NCBI GenBank assembly: GCA_016869555.1
Contig: VGDY01000002.1
Location: 1 to 64,000, forward strand
Length of the DNA stretch: 64,000 nt
DNA from: Alphaproteobacteria bacterium
GTDB taxonomy: Bacteria > Pseudomonadota > Alphaproteobacteria > Rhizobiales > Beijerinckiaceae
Reading direction: 5' to 3'
Shown: piece after piece, positions 1 to 9,268 of the stretch
Position numbering within the stretch: the first letter of the stretch is position 1
Layout: each line of letters opens with the position of its first letter
Translations under genes and position numbers: made by a program
The notes under the pieces: generated by a model
The model's input: only the letters and a program-made list of their open reading frames with translations
What the model was told of the DNA's origin: nothing
Databases searched by the model: none

Positions 1-135
1 TGCAGCTCTGGTCGGGCTTCGCCCTCCCGACGCCGCATCAAAATCGCAAGGCCCCGCATTCAGAATAACCCGGCAGGAATCCACTTAACTTCCACGGGGC
101 GCTGTTCAAACAACCGGGACCAGCTCTCGCCCCCA
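1..135. other. Non-RND junction sequence at window edge, possible mobile-element end
   Basis: This stretch replaces the expected 3' end of the adjacent RND pump gene. It holds a hairpin at 11-31 (GTCGGG, then CCCGAC after a 9-base loop). It encodes no recognisable protein on either strand. The abrupt loss of RND homology next to it suggests a recombination or insertion junction. The flanking DNA lies outside the window, so an insertion-sequence identity is only a guess. Confidence 0.3.
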
Positions 136-2986
136 GACGGCGCGCGCGGGCCGAGGCGACATGCACCGCGGTGACTCGATTGAGATGCGACACCATGATG
201 ATGCCGTTTTGCACGGCTACGCCAAACAGCGCTAGGAACCCCACGCCGGTCGCCACATTCAGCGTCTCTCGCGTCATGATCAGCAGGATCAGCCCGCCCA
301 ACGCCGACAGCGGCACCACCCCCAGGATCAGCAGCGCGTTTCGCAACTTGGCGAAGCCAATGTAAAGGATCAGCAGCATCAGCAGGAGCACGACGCCGAT
401 GATGATCGTCAGCCGCGCCTGGGCGCGTTGCTGATTTTCGAATTTTCCGCTCCAGACGACGCTGTTCGCCTGCTTGTCGTATGAAACGGTGTCGGCGACA
501 ATTTTTTGCGCCTCCGCGAGATAGGAGCTGAGATCACGGTCGGCATAGTCGAGACGAATGGTCAGCACCCGTTTTGTCTTCTCATGTGAGATGGCGCTTT
601 CGCCGTTCTGCAGCGTGATTTTCGATATAGCCGACAAGGGAATCTGCGCGCCCGAGGAGGATTTCACCAGAAGATCGCTGAGCTCCTCCGGACTGTTGCG
701 CGACTGAAGAGGAAAGCGCACCGTCATATCGTAGCTGCGATCGTTGACGTAGATTTGCCCGATCGAGGCGCCGCCAACGCCGATCTGGATCATATTCGAA
801 ACGTCGGCGACGTTTATGCCGTAACGCGCCGCCGCGGCGCGATCGATATGAAAGGCAATTTGCGGAATTGGCGGCTCCTGGACAATCGACGTTTGGGTCG
901 TGCCCGGCACCGTCTTCAGCGCGGCGACGATCTCGTTTCCGATGCGGCGCGTCTCCTTGAGGTCTTCGCCGAAGACTTTAACCACCATGGCGCTGTGCGC
1001 GCCGCTGACGAGGTCGTTGACGTTGTCGATGATCGGCTGACTCACGCCGACATCCATCCCCGGAATCTGACTGAGTCGCTTTGTCAGTTTGGCGATGAAC
1101 TGTTCCTTCGTCTCGCGGTCGGGCCATGAATCATAGGGGTTCAACCCAACCGGCGCTTCGATATGACTCGTCGTCCAAGGATCCGTGCGATCGTCGTTTC
1201 GCCCGATCTGCGTGATGACGTAAGAGACCTCCGGGAACTCCATCACGGCATGACGCAGATCGCTCGCCATGTCTGACGCTTTTTCGAAGGATATGCCGCT
1301 CGGCATCTGCACCTGGAGCCAAAGCGAGCCCTCGTCGAGATTGGGCAGAAAGTCGCGTCCAACCGCGCTGCCGGCCATGACCACGCCCCAGACCGCGAGC
1401 GCCGTCGTGACATAGATGATCGATGGGCGCTGAATGCACTGAAAGAGGAGCTCCTTGTATCGCCGTTCCATCCATTCGAGCACGCGATTGTGAAAGGGCT
1501 TCGACGGATAGCGCAGCGCCATATAGGCGAGCCCGGGAACCAGCAGCAATGTGCATAAAAGAGCGCCGATCAGCGCATAGGCGATCGTATAGGCGACGGG
1601 CGCGAAGAGTCTCGCCTCGACGCGCTCCAGGCCGAGGAGCGGCACGTAGCTGGCGATGATGATCACAGTTGCAAAAAAAATCGGCCGCACCACTTGGCCG
1701 ACGACGAATTGAACGTCGACGACCCGAAGCTCGCGGTCGGGATTGTGCTCTCGCAATCTTAGAATCGACTCCGTCACGATGATCGCGCCATCGACGATAA
1801 TGCCGAAATCGATCGAGCCGAGGGACAAGAGATTCGCCGGCAACCTGGTGAGATTCATCAGGATAAAGGCGAAGGCCAGAGACAGCGGAATCGTCGCCGC
1901 GACGACGAGCGAGCTGCGCGGGCTTCCGAGAAACAGCATCAGCACGACGACGACCAGGACAATGCCCTCGGTCACCGTATGCGCGACCTTCGAGACGGTG
2001 AGCTGCACCAGCTCGTTGCGGTCCATATAGGGGACGATCCTGACTTCCTGTCGCGCGAGCTGGAGATTCAGTTCATCGATTCTATCGTGCACCGCCTTCA
2101 AAACGACCGTGGCGTTCTCGCCTTTCAGCATCTGCACCACGCCCTGAATGGCGTTCGAGTTGTAATCCTTGCCGAGCATGCCTTCGCGCTCTTGCGCGCT
2201 GTAGCGGGGCGTCCCGACGTCCTTGGTCAGCACCGGCACGCCGCCGTGCTCGGCGATGACGATATTGCCGAGATCCTCCTTTGTGCGCACAAGACCGATG
2301 CTGCGAATGACGTAGGACTGTTCGCCGCGCGTGATGCGGCTGCCGCCGGCGCTGGCGCTGTTGGCGACGATGGAATTGGTGACGTCCGTCAATCCGAGCC
2401 CATAGCGCTGCATCGCGACCGGATCGAGCTGGAGCTGAAACTGACGGGTGACGCCGCCGAAATTGGCGACGCTTGCGACGCCGGCGACCTGGTTGAGCGC
2501 CGGGATGACGATCCAGCGCTGGATTTCCGAAAGGTCTTCGATATTTTTCGCGTCGGACTCCAATGTGTATCTGAGGATTTCGCCGGTCGGGCCGGTCAGC
2601 GGACCCAGCGCAGGCTGAATATTGGCGGGAAGCGAAACTTGCGCGATGCGCTCCAGCACGCGCTGGCGCGCCCAATAGTCCTCGACGCCGTCCTTGAACA
2701 CCATGGTGATGAGCGACAGCGCGAAGGTGCTTGTCGAGCGTATCGTCAGCAGGCCCGGCGTGCTCGCCAATACGCGCTCCAAGGGCACGGTGATTTGCTG
2801 TTCCACCTCCTCTGCGGCGAGGCCTATGGCCTTGGTCGTTACGATCACCGTCACGTCGCCGATTTCGGGATAGGCTTCGATCTTGAGCTGCGTCCATGAG
2901 TAAACGCCGAAGGCGAAAAGAATCGCCGTCGCCAATATCACCCCGTAGCGATGCTTGAGGCAAAACTCGACGATGCGCTCAATCAT
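38..2986 (-). CDS. Heavy-metal RND efflux pump (CzcA/CusA type), C-terminally truncated
   Basis: Inner-membrane proton-driven pump of the heavy-metal RND family, expected to export divalent or monovalent metal ions through a CzcCBA-like complex. The N-terminal membrane helix (about residues 12-32), the porter domain and the transmembrane-4 signature with D393, D399 and E406 (DFGIIVDGA then VTE) are all present, matching the HME-RND pattern. Homology stops after SHLNR at residue 937. The last 45 residues are unlike any RND protein, and roughly 100 residues that would include the last two membrane helices are missing. Family members are usually about 1030-1060 residues, against 982 here. The start overlaps the end of the adaptor gene by 8 bases, so the two are co-translated. 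The metal specificity cannot be told, and the pump is probably inactive. Confidence 0.85.
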   Translation of the reverse strand: MIERIVEFCLKHRYGVILATAILFAFGVYSWTQLKIEAYPEIGDVTVIVTTKAIGLAAEEVEQQITVPLERVLASTPGLLTIRSTSTFALSLITMVFKDGVEDYWARQRVLERIAQVSLPANIQPALGPLTGPTGEILRYTLESDAKNIEDLSEIQRWIVIPALNQVAGVASVANFGGVTRQFQLQLDPVAMQRYGLGLTDVTNSIVANSASAGGSRITRGEQSYVIRSIGLVRTKEDLGNIVIAEHGGVPVLTKDVGTPRYSAQEREGMLGKDYNSNAIQGVVQMLKGENATVVLKAVHDRIDELNLQLARQEVRIVPYMDRNELVQLTVSKVAHTVTEGIVLVVVVLMLFLGSPRSSLVVAATIPLSLAFAFILMNLTRLPANLLSLGSIDFGIIVDGAIIVTESILRLREHNPDRELRVVDVQFVVGQVVRPIFFATVIIIASYVPLLGLERVEARLFAPVAYTIAYALIGALLCTLLLVPGLAYMALRYPSKPFHNRVLEWMERRYKELLFQCIQRPSIIYVTTALAVWGVVMAGSAVGRDFLPNLDEGSLWLQVQMPSGISFEKASDMASDLRHAVMEFPEVSYVITQIGRNDDRTDPWTTSHIEAPVGLNPYDSWPDRETKEQFIAKLTKRLSQIPGMDVGVSQPIIDNVNDLVSGAHSAMVVKVFGEDLKETRRIGNEIVAALKTVPGTTQTSIVQEPPIPQIAFHIDRAAAARYGINVADVSNMIQIGVGGASIGQIYVNDRSYDMTVRFPLQSRNSPEELSDLLVKSSSGAQIPLSAISKITLQNGESAISHEKTKRVLTIRLDYADRDLSSYLAEAQKIVADTVSYDKQANSVVWSGKFENQQRAQARLTIIIGVVLLLMLLILYIGFAKLRNALLILGVVPLSALGGLILLIMTRETLNVATGVGFLALFGVAVQNGIIMVSHLNRVTAVHVASARARRLGARAGPGCLNSAPWKLSGFLPGYSECGALRF

Positions 2987-4187
2987 TCAGGAGCACCCCG
3001 CCGCGTATGACGATGCGCTGGCCGGCGCTTAGTCCCGCGACGACGGTCACGCCATCGATGTCGGTTTCAGGCTGTACCGGTCGCCGCTCGAACGTCCAGG
3101 GCGCGACTTCGATGAAGACGTTCGACGTGTCGTTGACCATCATCAGCGCCGACGCCGGGACCACGACGCGCGGCGTCGGCGGCGAAAAAAAGCGCACGGT
3201 CGCGAACATGTTCAGCTTGAATATGCCGTTGGGATTGCTAAAAGCGATGCGAACTTTGTTGCGGCGCGTATCCGCTTCGAGCAATTGGCTGATGATTTCG
3301 ACCTTGCCGGGAAAAACTTCGCGCGGGTAGGCGACCAGCGAAACCTCGACGCGCTCGCCCTTTTGCACAAAGGAAAGATCCTTCTCCTGCACGCTCGCCG
3401 TAACCCACACGCGATCGAGGTTGGAGATGGTCATCATCGGCGAGGTCGTATTGTCGATGAAATCGCCCGGCGCGGTGTCGAGCGCGGTGATGGTGCCGTC
3501 GATCGGCGCATTAAGGGTGATCTTGCGCTGGCCGGTGACCTTGCTGTTGTCGCCGATCACGTCGAGCCGCGCTTCGGCGCGCTTCAGTTCCGACGTCGCC
3601 TGGAGATAGTCGTTTTGCGCTTGCTCAAGCTCCCTGAGCGCAAGGCCGCCCGCCTTGTTCAATCCGGTGGCCCGATCCAGGGCGCTCTTGGTCAGCTTTG
3701 CCGAGGCGCGGGCTTTTTCCGCGTCGGCCACGGCCTGCGCCAGATCGCCCGAATCGATGGTCGCCAGGGGCTGGCCCTTCTTGACGTTGTCGCCGAGCTC
3801 GACCTCGAGTTCGCTGACGCGTCCGTTGACCGGCGCCAGTATTCTTACCGTCCGGGCCGGATCGGCTTCGACCGCTCCCGGCACGACGCGGCTGAGGCTG
3901 ATATCGCGGCTTTCGACCGGTGCGACGGCGATATGGGCGCGATAGGGCGAACCCTCGGGAATGAATACCGCCTTTCCCTTGCGCACAAGCGGGGGGACGC
4001 GCCGGTGATCCGACGGCCTGCCCATTTCATCGCGAGAGACGCCTGCTGCCCGTCCGGCGCGATAAAATAGGGCGCCCGTCAGGGCCAGCGCGCCAATCGC
4101 AGCAGTCGCGATGAGCAATTGGCGTCGGCTCAAGGAAATATGGCTTGCGAAACTCAACGCCTGTTTCACTTCCAGATTGCCGTCCAA
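2979..4187 (-). CDS. RND efflux periplasmic adaptor (CzcB/CusB family)
   Basis: Membrane-fusion protein that would link the inner-membrane RND pump to an outer-membrane channel. The 402-residue product has a cytoplasmic tail, one membrane anchor (about residues 20-48), and then the usual lipoyl/barrel-sandwich arrangement: a lipoyl half (GRVSELEVELGDNVKKGQPL), an alpha-hairpin rich in Ala, Lys and Glu (about 160-210), a second lipoyl half and beta-barrel domains. It lies directly upstream of the pump gene, with an 8-base overlap. No outer-membrane factor gene is seen in the window. The 267 bases upstream are AT-richer and probably carry the promoter. Metal-binding Met or His clusters typical of CusB are not obvious. 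Confidence 0.88.
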   Translation of the reverse strand: MDGNLEVKQALSFASHISLSRRQLLIATAAIGALALTGALFYRAGRAAGVSRDEMGRPSDHRRVPPLVRKGKAVFIPEGSPYRAHIAVAPVESRDISLSRVVPGAVEADPARTVRILAPVNGRVSELEVELGDNVKKGQPLATIDSGDLAQAVADAEKARASAKLTKSALDRATGLNKAGGLALRELEQAQNDYLQATSELKRAEARLDVIGDNSKVTGQRKITLNAPIDGTITALDTAPGDFIDNTTSPMMTISNLDRVWVTASVQEKDLSFVQKGERVEVSLVAYPREVFPGKVEIISQLLEADTRRNKVRIAFSNPNGIFKLNMFATVRFFSPPTPRVVVPASALMMVNDTSNVFIEVAPWTFERRPVQPETDIDGVTVVAGLSAGQRIVIRGGVLLND

Positions 4188-4454
4188 CCGACCGATTCCA
4201 GATGCAAGCTTTCTGTCACAAGCGACATAACTTGATCAACACAATACTCTAAGCGAGTCGAACCACGACTTTATTATGACAGTCAGCGCGCGCAATCAGC
4301 TTTGACTCGAACGATTTGTTTCTCAATTGTTGCTATGCGCACAGGTCGCTCCGTTAAAAATCGACCGCTGGCGCCAATACTTCAACGCAGCGGCTGGAGC
4401 CATGGCGAACCCGCCATTCGCCAAGCGGGTCGTCGAGCGAATTCAGCTCCGCAG

Positions 4455-5021
4455 CTACGCCGTCGCGACAGGCACGTCATGCGCATGCACATCGCGGCCC
4501 GAATGCTGGGCGAGAATGCGCATCGCCTTTTCTTCCTGCGCTGAATCTCGCGCGCGCACCCAGAGCAGCAGACCGCCATGGTCCAGTTGCTCCTGGAGAT
4601 GTTTTGCGTGACGCTCCTCCATAAATTCGCCGAGCACGGAGCCGATCAGCCCGCCGACTTCGGCGCCGACGACGCCGCTCACGAGAAGCATCGCGAGCGC
4701 TCCGCCTGACGCGAGCGCCGCTCCCGCCGCCAGCGTCGCGCCCACATAAACGAGCGCGCCAACGAGCGCGCCATCTTTGACGCCCCGAGCTTCTCTGGGC
4801 ACATAGGCGACTCGCGGCGCCTGGTCGTCGTCTTCGACGTCTTCGACCTTCTCGTATTTGTGGCCAAGCTTGGCGACGACGGCTTCTTCGCCCGCGAGCA
4901 GGCTGATGTCGCCGAGATCGAATCCTGATTTCAGCAATTCGTTCACTGCGCTTTCAAGCGCATAGCCGTCTGAGAAAACGCCGACCACCTCTCGCCCTCG
5001 CCGCCCGTCCGCACCGCTCAT
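4455..5021 (-). CDS. Putative membrane protein with stress-protein-like N-terminal domain
   Basis: Predicted 188-residue protein of unknown function. The N-terminal third (GVFSDGYALESAVNELLKSG) resembles the small alpha/beta domain of general-stress (17M-like) proteins, in which one face carries a possible ligand site. A glycine/alanine-rich hydrophobic stretch follows (GALVGALVYVGATLAAGAALASG and on to VGGLIGSVLGEF), like glycine-zipper membrane proteins. A cytoplasmic His/Glu-rich tail ends the protein. The start at 5021 was chosen because GGAGGG lies just upstream; an open frame continues to 5255 but without support. It stands alone between the metal pump and the polyamine operon. Confidence 0.6.
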   Translation of the reverse strand: MSGADGRRGREVVGVFSDGYALESAVNELLKSGFDLGDISLLAGEEAVVAKLGHKYEKVEDVEDDDQAPRVAYVPREARGVKDGALVGALVYVGATLAAGAALASGGALAMLLVSGVVGAEVGGLIGSVLGEFMEERHAKHLQEQLDHGGLLLWVRARDSAQEEKAMRILAQHSGRDVHAHDVPVATA

Positions 5022-5160
5022 GCCGCCCTCCCTACCCCCGCGATCGCCTCGATTCGCGCCAAAGCTCTCCGCCGCATCGGGGCTGTTCGTGGCAGAGTGC
5101 TGCCGAAGGACGGCCTTGGCAAGAGCCGCATTGACGCTGGCAAGCGAAGCTCGGGATAGG

Positions 5161-6066
5161 CTAGGCGGATGAGGCGCCGGCCGAGGTCGCCAATAGGCAG
5201 AGATATTCCCACGCCATCGTCGCGCCGGCGAGCGCGGTGATTTCGGAGACGTCATAGGCGGGGGCGACTTCGACGACGTCCATGCCGACGAAGTTCAGAC
5301 CCGCAAGCTTGCGGATGATCGACTGCGCCTGCCAGGTGGCGAGGCCGCCGACTTCCGGCGTCCCCGTTCCGGGGGCGAAAGCCGGATCAAGGGCATCGAC
5401 GTCGAAGGTTAAATAGACCGGCGCGTCGCCGACGCATTCGACGATCATCGAGGCGATGGCCGCAGGACCGATTTCATGCGCCTCCTGCGCTGCGACGATC
5501 GTGACGCCTTGCGCCAGCGTCCAGTCGTAGACCTCGCGCTGCACGGGCGAGCGGATGCCGATCTGAATCATCCGGCGCGCATCGACGACGCCTTCGTTGA
5601 TCGCGTGATAGAACATCGAGCCATGCGCATAAGGCTGACCGAAATTATCCGGCCATGTGTCGACATGCGCGTCGAAATGGATCAGCGCCAGCGGCCCGCG
5701 GCTTTTTGCGCAGGCGCGCAGCAGCGGCAGCGTAACGCCATGATCGCCGCCAAGCGCGACGAGATGCGCGTAGTTTGACGCCTGCGCCTCGATGAGCTTC
5801 AGACTTGCGGCGATATCGCCCAGAGCGATGGCGAAATCGCCGACGTCGGCGAGCGGAAAATCGACTGGCGACATCCAGTGTAAGGGATGTGCGCCGTCGA
5901 TCAGCATTCGGCTGGCGTGACGAATCGCCTGCGGCCCAAAGCGCGCGCCGCTGCGATTGGTCGTGCCGATGTCGAAGGGGACGCCGGCGACGACGACCGC
6001 CGCATCGGCGCGCGCTTCGACGCCGAGGAACGTCGGTCTCGCGGCGAATGTCGGCGTATCGCTCAT
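5161..6066 (-). CDS. speB: Agmatinase (ureohydrolase family)
   Basis: Manganese enzyme of the arginase/agmatinase family, expected to split agmatine into putrescine and urea in the cytosol. The metal-binding motifs are complete: GGDHGVTLP, the DAHVDTW block and FDVDALDPAFAPGTGTPEVGG. Length (301 residues) is normal. The start at 6066 was chosen because it overlaps the stop of the upstream arginine decarboxylase by 4 bases (ATGA), which indicates translational coupling; a 19-codon upstream extension lies inside that gene. The pairing with an arginine decarboxylase favours agmatinase over guanidinobutyrase or formiminoglutamase. Confidence 0.88.
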   Translation of the reverse strand: MSDTPTFAARPTFLGVEARADAAVVVAGVPFDIGTTNRSGARFGPQAIRHASRMLIDGAHPLHWMSPVDFPLADVGDFAIALGDIAASLKLIEAQASNYAHLVALGGDHGVTLPLLRACAKSRGPLALIHFDAHVDTWPDNFGQPYAHGSMFYHAINEGVVDARRMIQIGIRSPVQREVYDWTLAQGVTIVAAQEAHEIGPAAIASMIVECVGDAPVYLTFDVDALDPAFAPGTGTPEVGGLATWQAQSIIRKLAGLNFVGMDVVEVAPAYDVSEITALAGATMAWEYLCLLATSAGASSA

Positions 6067-6632
6067 GCCGTACCGTCCAGTTTGACGAAGCGGAACACCG
6101 CCGCGGCGATGGCGCAAGTCCACCCGCCGCCCGGCGCGCCTTGCGCCGCCGCCGTCAGCGACAGGCTTTCGACGATCAGTTCGCTCGTTTCATAAAGCTT
6201 CTTGCGCTCATTCCAGGCGGCGTCAGGATCGAATTCGATTCCGAGCGTTGACGCAAGCATCGTCGCGGCGAGATCTTCGGCGTAATCTCCGCTCTCGCGT
6301 TCCGTCACGCCATAGCCGTGATGTTCCGAAATATAGCCATAGAGCGTCGGCTCGCTCGGCCGCGCCAGGCCGATGCTCGCCGCGATGCGCCGTCCTGGTT
6401 CGTCGGTCTCGGCGCGCGCCAGCACGGTGAAAGTGATTTCGCCGGGCTGAAGCGTCGCGACCCCTTTCTCAACCGGCACGAGGTCGCACCCAGCCGGCAG
6501 AATCGACGAAACCGCCACGAGATTTTGCTGTTCGATGTCCGCATCGCGCAGCGCATATTCGAACGCTGTGAGACGATGACGATGCGCGCCGACGCCGCGC
6601 GTCAGGAAGACGCATTGTGGTATGGGAAACAT
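6063..6632 (-). CDS. Pyruvoyl-dependent arginine decarboxylase
   Basis: Makes agmatine from arginine. The proenzyme of this family self-cleaves between two serines to leave a pyruvoyl group on the new N-terminus of the beta chain. Here the cleavage motif is S42-S43 in VSSILPAGC. The alpha/beta sandwich core, including LARAETDEPGRRIAASIGLARP and the EHHGYG block, matches the PvlArgDC family. At 189 residues it has normal length for the bacterial form. The start at 6632 (MFPIPQCVFLTRGVG) fits family N-termini; an upstream Met at 6671 adds 13 basic residues that are probably not used. The next gene, an agmatinase, overlaps by 4 bases, so the pair forms a two-step arginine-to-putrescine route. 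Confidence 0.88.
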   Translation of the reverse strand: MFPIPQCVFLTRGVGAHRHRLTAFEYALRDADIEQQNLVAVSSILPAGCDLVPVEKGVATLQPGEITFTVLARAETDEPGRRIAASIGLARPSEPTLYGYISEHHGYGVTERESGDYAEDLAATMLASTLGIEFDPDAAWNERKKLYETSELIVESLSLTAAAQGAPGGGWTCAIAAAVFRFVKLDGTA

Positions 6633-6795
6633 CGCGCGCGCTCCATAGCGAAAGGAAGGCCACCGCCTCAATTAGAACGAGAAGACCGCTTTGCCATAAG
6701 CATGTATGCAAGATACGTCTATGGCCTCGCGCACGCGAACCGGCTAGCATCATGTGAACTGCGGCCCGTTACCCTTGGCAAGATATCTCTGCGAC

Positions 6796-7842
6796 ATGAA
6801 AATTTTGCTGCTCGGCGGCTCCAACGCCGGAATCAGAGATGGATGGGCCTTCCAGTTTCAGCGGCAGGCTTCGGCGCACGAAGTCGAGAATCGATTTCTC
6901 GGCGCGGTTGGATCGCTCTACGGCTTGATGGCGCTGTTGAGGATGGAGCGCGAGGGTGCGGCGCCTCCGGAGGTCGTCATATTCGAATATTGCTTGAACG
7001 ACATTCTGCTATTCGCGGCCAACTGCCTGCGCCAAAAGCTCGTCGCCGATACGCTGGAGGGTGTCGCGGCCTGCTGCGCGCGGCGAGGAATCCGGCTGAT
7101 GTTTCTGTGCCTCGACCCGTGCCAAACGACGTCCAAAGAGCTGCGCGGCGCAAGGCGGCGCGCGCGCCGGCTCTATACGGAAGCGGCGGCGCGTTATGCG
7201 ACGCCCGCCATCTGGCTTGAAGACATTTTTCCCGGCGGACCGACGGCGGCGCATTATCAGGATCAAAATCACCTGACGGTCGAGGCCTCGGCGGCGGTGG
7301 CCGCCGCGACGTTAAGCAAATTGGGCGACGCCCGAGTTCCCAAGGCGCATGACGCGGAAATCCGCTTCGACTATGTCGACGCGACGCGCGCGCAGGCGAG
7401 CGGCGCATGCGAGCGGCGTCACATTCAATCAAAGGTTTTCGAAGGCGCGTTCATCCGCCTGAAGCGACCGAGCGAAAGCCATTGGCCCGGAAGCGGCCGA
7501 CTCGTCGCGTTGATGCTGCGCTCCGACGAGACCAGCGGAGAATATCTCATCCGCGCGCCGCGGTGCGCCCGTCGCAAGAATCCGCGCTCGAAAATGCAGG
7601 AAATCGTCGCCAATCTCATGCTGCTGCATTATGTGTCGGGCACGATCGCCACGAACCGCGGCGTCGCCATCGCCATGCCCGACGATGAAGCGGCGCTCAG
7701 ACGCGCTCCCGAGAATGCGACGCTCCTCGCTACGCCGCCGACAGCGCCTTTCCTGGATCAGACCCTCGATATTCACGCCGTGATTTTCTGGCGGCCGCGA
7801 TCAATCGCCAAACGCATCGCGGCGATGTTGCGGCGCCGGTGA
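6796..7842 (+). CDS. SGNH/GDSL-like hydrolase, unknown substrate
   Basis: A protein of 348 residues with SGNH-hydrolase signatures: an N-terminal strand and nucleophile-type turn (LLLGGSNAG), a block-III-like YCLNDI with the Asn, and a C-terminal DQNHLT matching the Asp-x-x-His pair. The first half is therefore probably an esterase or acyltransferase-like fold. The second half (about residues 190-348) is not recognised. No signal peptide is seen. SGNH proteins of this type often act on acyl groups of surface polysaccharides, but nothing nearby supports a pathway. The start at 6796 was chosen because the strand begins there; a Met at 6754 is possible. Transcribed away from the arginine decarboxylase. 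Confidence 0.55.
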   Translation: MKILLLGGSNAGIRDGWAFQFQRQASAHEVENRFLGAVGSLYGLMALLRMEREGAAPPEVVIFEYCLNDILLFAANCLRQKLVADTLEGVAACCARRGIRLMFLCLDPCQTTSKELRGARRRARRLYTEAAARYATPAIWLEDIFPGGPTAAHYQDQNHLTVEASAAVAAATLSKLGDARVPKAHDAEIRFDYVDATRAQASGACERRHIQSKVFEGAFIRLKRPSESHWPGSGRLVALMLRSDETSGEYLIRAPRCARRKNPRSKMQEIVANLMLLHYVSGTIATNRGVAIAMPDDEAALRRAPENATLLATPPTAPFLDQTLDIHAVIFWRPRSIAKRIAAMLRRR

Positions 7843-7858
7843 GCCGTCGCACGCCGCG

Positions 7859-8680
7859 CTATTTCTTGCACGCCGGCGTCGGCTGCAGGACGAGATCGGT
7901 CATATCGCCCCGCAAGACGAAGTCGCCATAGTCGAGTTTCAATGCGCGCGAGACGCCGTTTTCATAAAGGTCGAAAGACAGCACGTAAATCGGCTGGCCA
8001 TCCTTCTTGCCGAGGTCGAAATAGGAAATAGCCACCGGCCAGCGGCGCAAATCCTTGAGTTCGTTGACGCGCGCGGCCTTTTCCTGTGGCGGCTCGATCG
8101 CCGGTTTGCCGATCACCGTCAAAGTGTCGAAAGCCTTTTCGCCGTCTCCCGTGCCGTCGAAGACCCGTGCTTCAAGCAGATGTTCGCCGGCCATGGCCGT
8201 CACGACGATTTTGCGCAAGTGTTCGGTCGGAAAAAGCATCGGACCGGCGAGGTCCACGCGCGCGCGTTTGGGCTTGGAGAGATCGACGGAAAGCCGGGCG
8301 TCGCTCGCCTTCTTGGCTTTACCGTCGACTTCCTCGGCCCGCGAATTGTCGACCTTTGTTTCCACCTTGAATCGGAAATCGGCGCCGTCGCCGCCCTCGA
8401 AAGTCGCCGAGCGCATGTCGGAAAGCTTCGCCGCCCCCTCCGAGGGCTGCAGTTCGGTAATCTGGCGAAAATTCTGCACATAGCCTTCGCAGGCCGAACC
8501 CGCGAAATCAAAGGCGATACGGCCGCGCGCCTGGGCCGGCGCCTTGGCGCCGCTCGTCTTCAAGAGGCTCAGCTCATAGACCGCGCGATGGTTGGCGAGC
8601 GCAACGGCGCGCTCCGCCAACGCCTCGCCAAGCGGCGTTCCTACGCTGATCGCAACGGCCAGCGCGCGTAACCAAATCAT
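7859..8680 (-). CDS. eipB: EipB family cell-envelope integrity protein (DUF1849)
   Basis: Periplasmic beta-spiral protein known from Brucella, where EipB supports envelope stability. The 273-residue product has an N-terminal signal peptide (hydrophobic core LRALAVAISVGTPLGEALAE). It also has the family's two widely separated cysteines, one in GSACEGY and one near the C-terminus in PACKK, which form a disulfide in the Brucella protein. Conserved blocks include HRAVYELSL, FDFAGSACEGY and the C-terminal LDYGDFVLRGDM. The start at 8680 has AAGAGG upstream; an alternative Met at 8716 adds 12 residues. It is monocistronic and divergent from ridA. Confidence 0.85.
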   Translation of the reverse strand: MIWLRALAVAISVGTPLGEALAERAVALANHRAVYELSLLKTSGAKAPAQARGRIAFDFAGSACEGYVQNFRQITELQPSEGAAKLSDMRSATFEGGDGADFRFKVETKVDNSRAEEVDGKAKKASDARLSVDLSKPKRARVDLAGPMLFPTEHLRKIVVTAMAGEHLLEARVFDGTGDGEKAFDTLTVIGKPAIEPPQEKAARVNELKDLRRWPVAISYFDLGKKDGQPIYVLSFDLYENGVSRALKLDYGDFVLRGDMTDLVLQPTPACKK

Positions 8681-8788
8681 CGGACCTCTTTTCAGTGGCG
8701 GCGTATTCGACGCCATTGCGCCGCATGAAGTAGGAAACTAGGGTCGCGCTTCCCTGGGAGCAACGACTTTTTCCTTTTAAGAGGCGCC

Positions 8789-9268
8789 ATGACCGCATCG
8801 TCCGATACGCCGCTTGCGCGGCTGAAAGAACTGGGACTGAGCCTCCCCAAGGCGGCCGCGCCGGTCGCCAATTATGTTCCTTTCGTGCGCGCGGGCGCTT
8901 TGCTGTTCATATCGGGACAGCTGCCGCTCGGCGCCAATGGCGTCGACCCGGCGCATCAAGGCAAACTCGGCGCCGGCGTTTCGCTCGAAGACGGGCAGTC
9001 CGCGGCGCGTCAGGCGGCGCTCAACGTCCTCGCCCAAGCCAATGCCGCCGCCGGCGATCTCTCCAAGCTACGCGCGATCCGGCTTGGCGGCTATGTCAAT
9101 AGCGCGCCGGATTTCGCCGCGCTGCCGCAAGTCGTCAACGGCGCTTCCGATCTCATCGCTACGGTGCTCGGCGAGAACGGCAAACATGCGCGCTTTGCCG
9201 TCGGCGTTGCGCAATTGCCGCTCGACGCCGCCGTTGAAGTCGAGGGAATTTTCGAGATTCTGCCGTGA
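8789..9268 (+). CDS. RidA family protein (enamine/imine deaminase)
   Basis: Belongs to the YjgF/YER057c/UK114 family, whose members hydrolyse reactive enamines and imines formed by PLP enzymes. The 159-residue protein has the longer alphaproteobacterial form with an N-terminal extension ([20 protein letters not shown]), the core [16 protein letters not shown], and the trimer segments [12 protein letters not shown] and [20 protein letters not shown]. The catalytic arginine of classic RidA is not at its usual place in a [10 protein letters not shown] context, so this may be a Rid subfamily without deaminase activity. It overlaps the next gene by 4 bases (GTGA), so both are probably translated together. 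Confidence 0.85.
   Translation: MTASSDTPLARLKELGLSLPKAAAPVANYVPFVRAGALLFISGQLPLGANGVDPAHQGKLGAGVSLEDGQSAARQAALNVLAQANAAAGDLSKLRAIRLGGYVNSAPDFAALPQVVNGASDLIATVLGENGKHARFAVGVAQLPLDAAVEVEGIFEILP

Noticed and set aside
4188-4454. Possible small gene between the metal adaptor and the stress-like protein
   Set aside because: Only short overlapping frames without ribosome sites; the stretch is better read as promoter DNA for the efflux genes.
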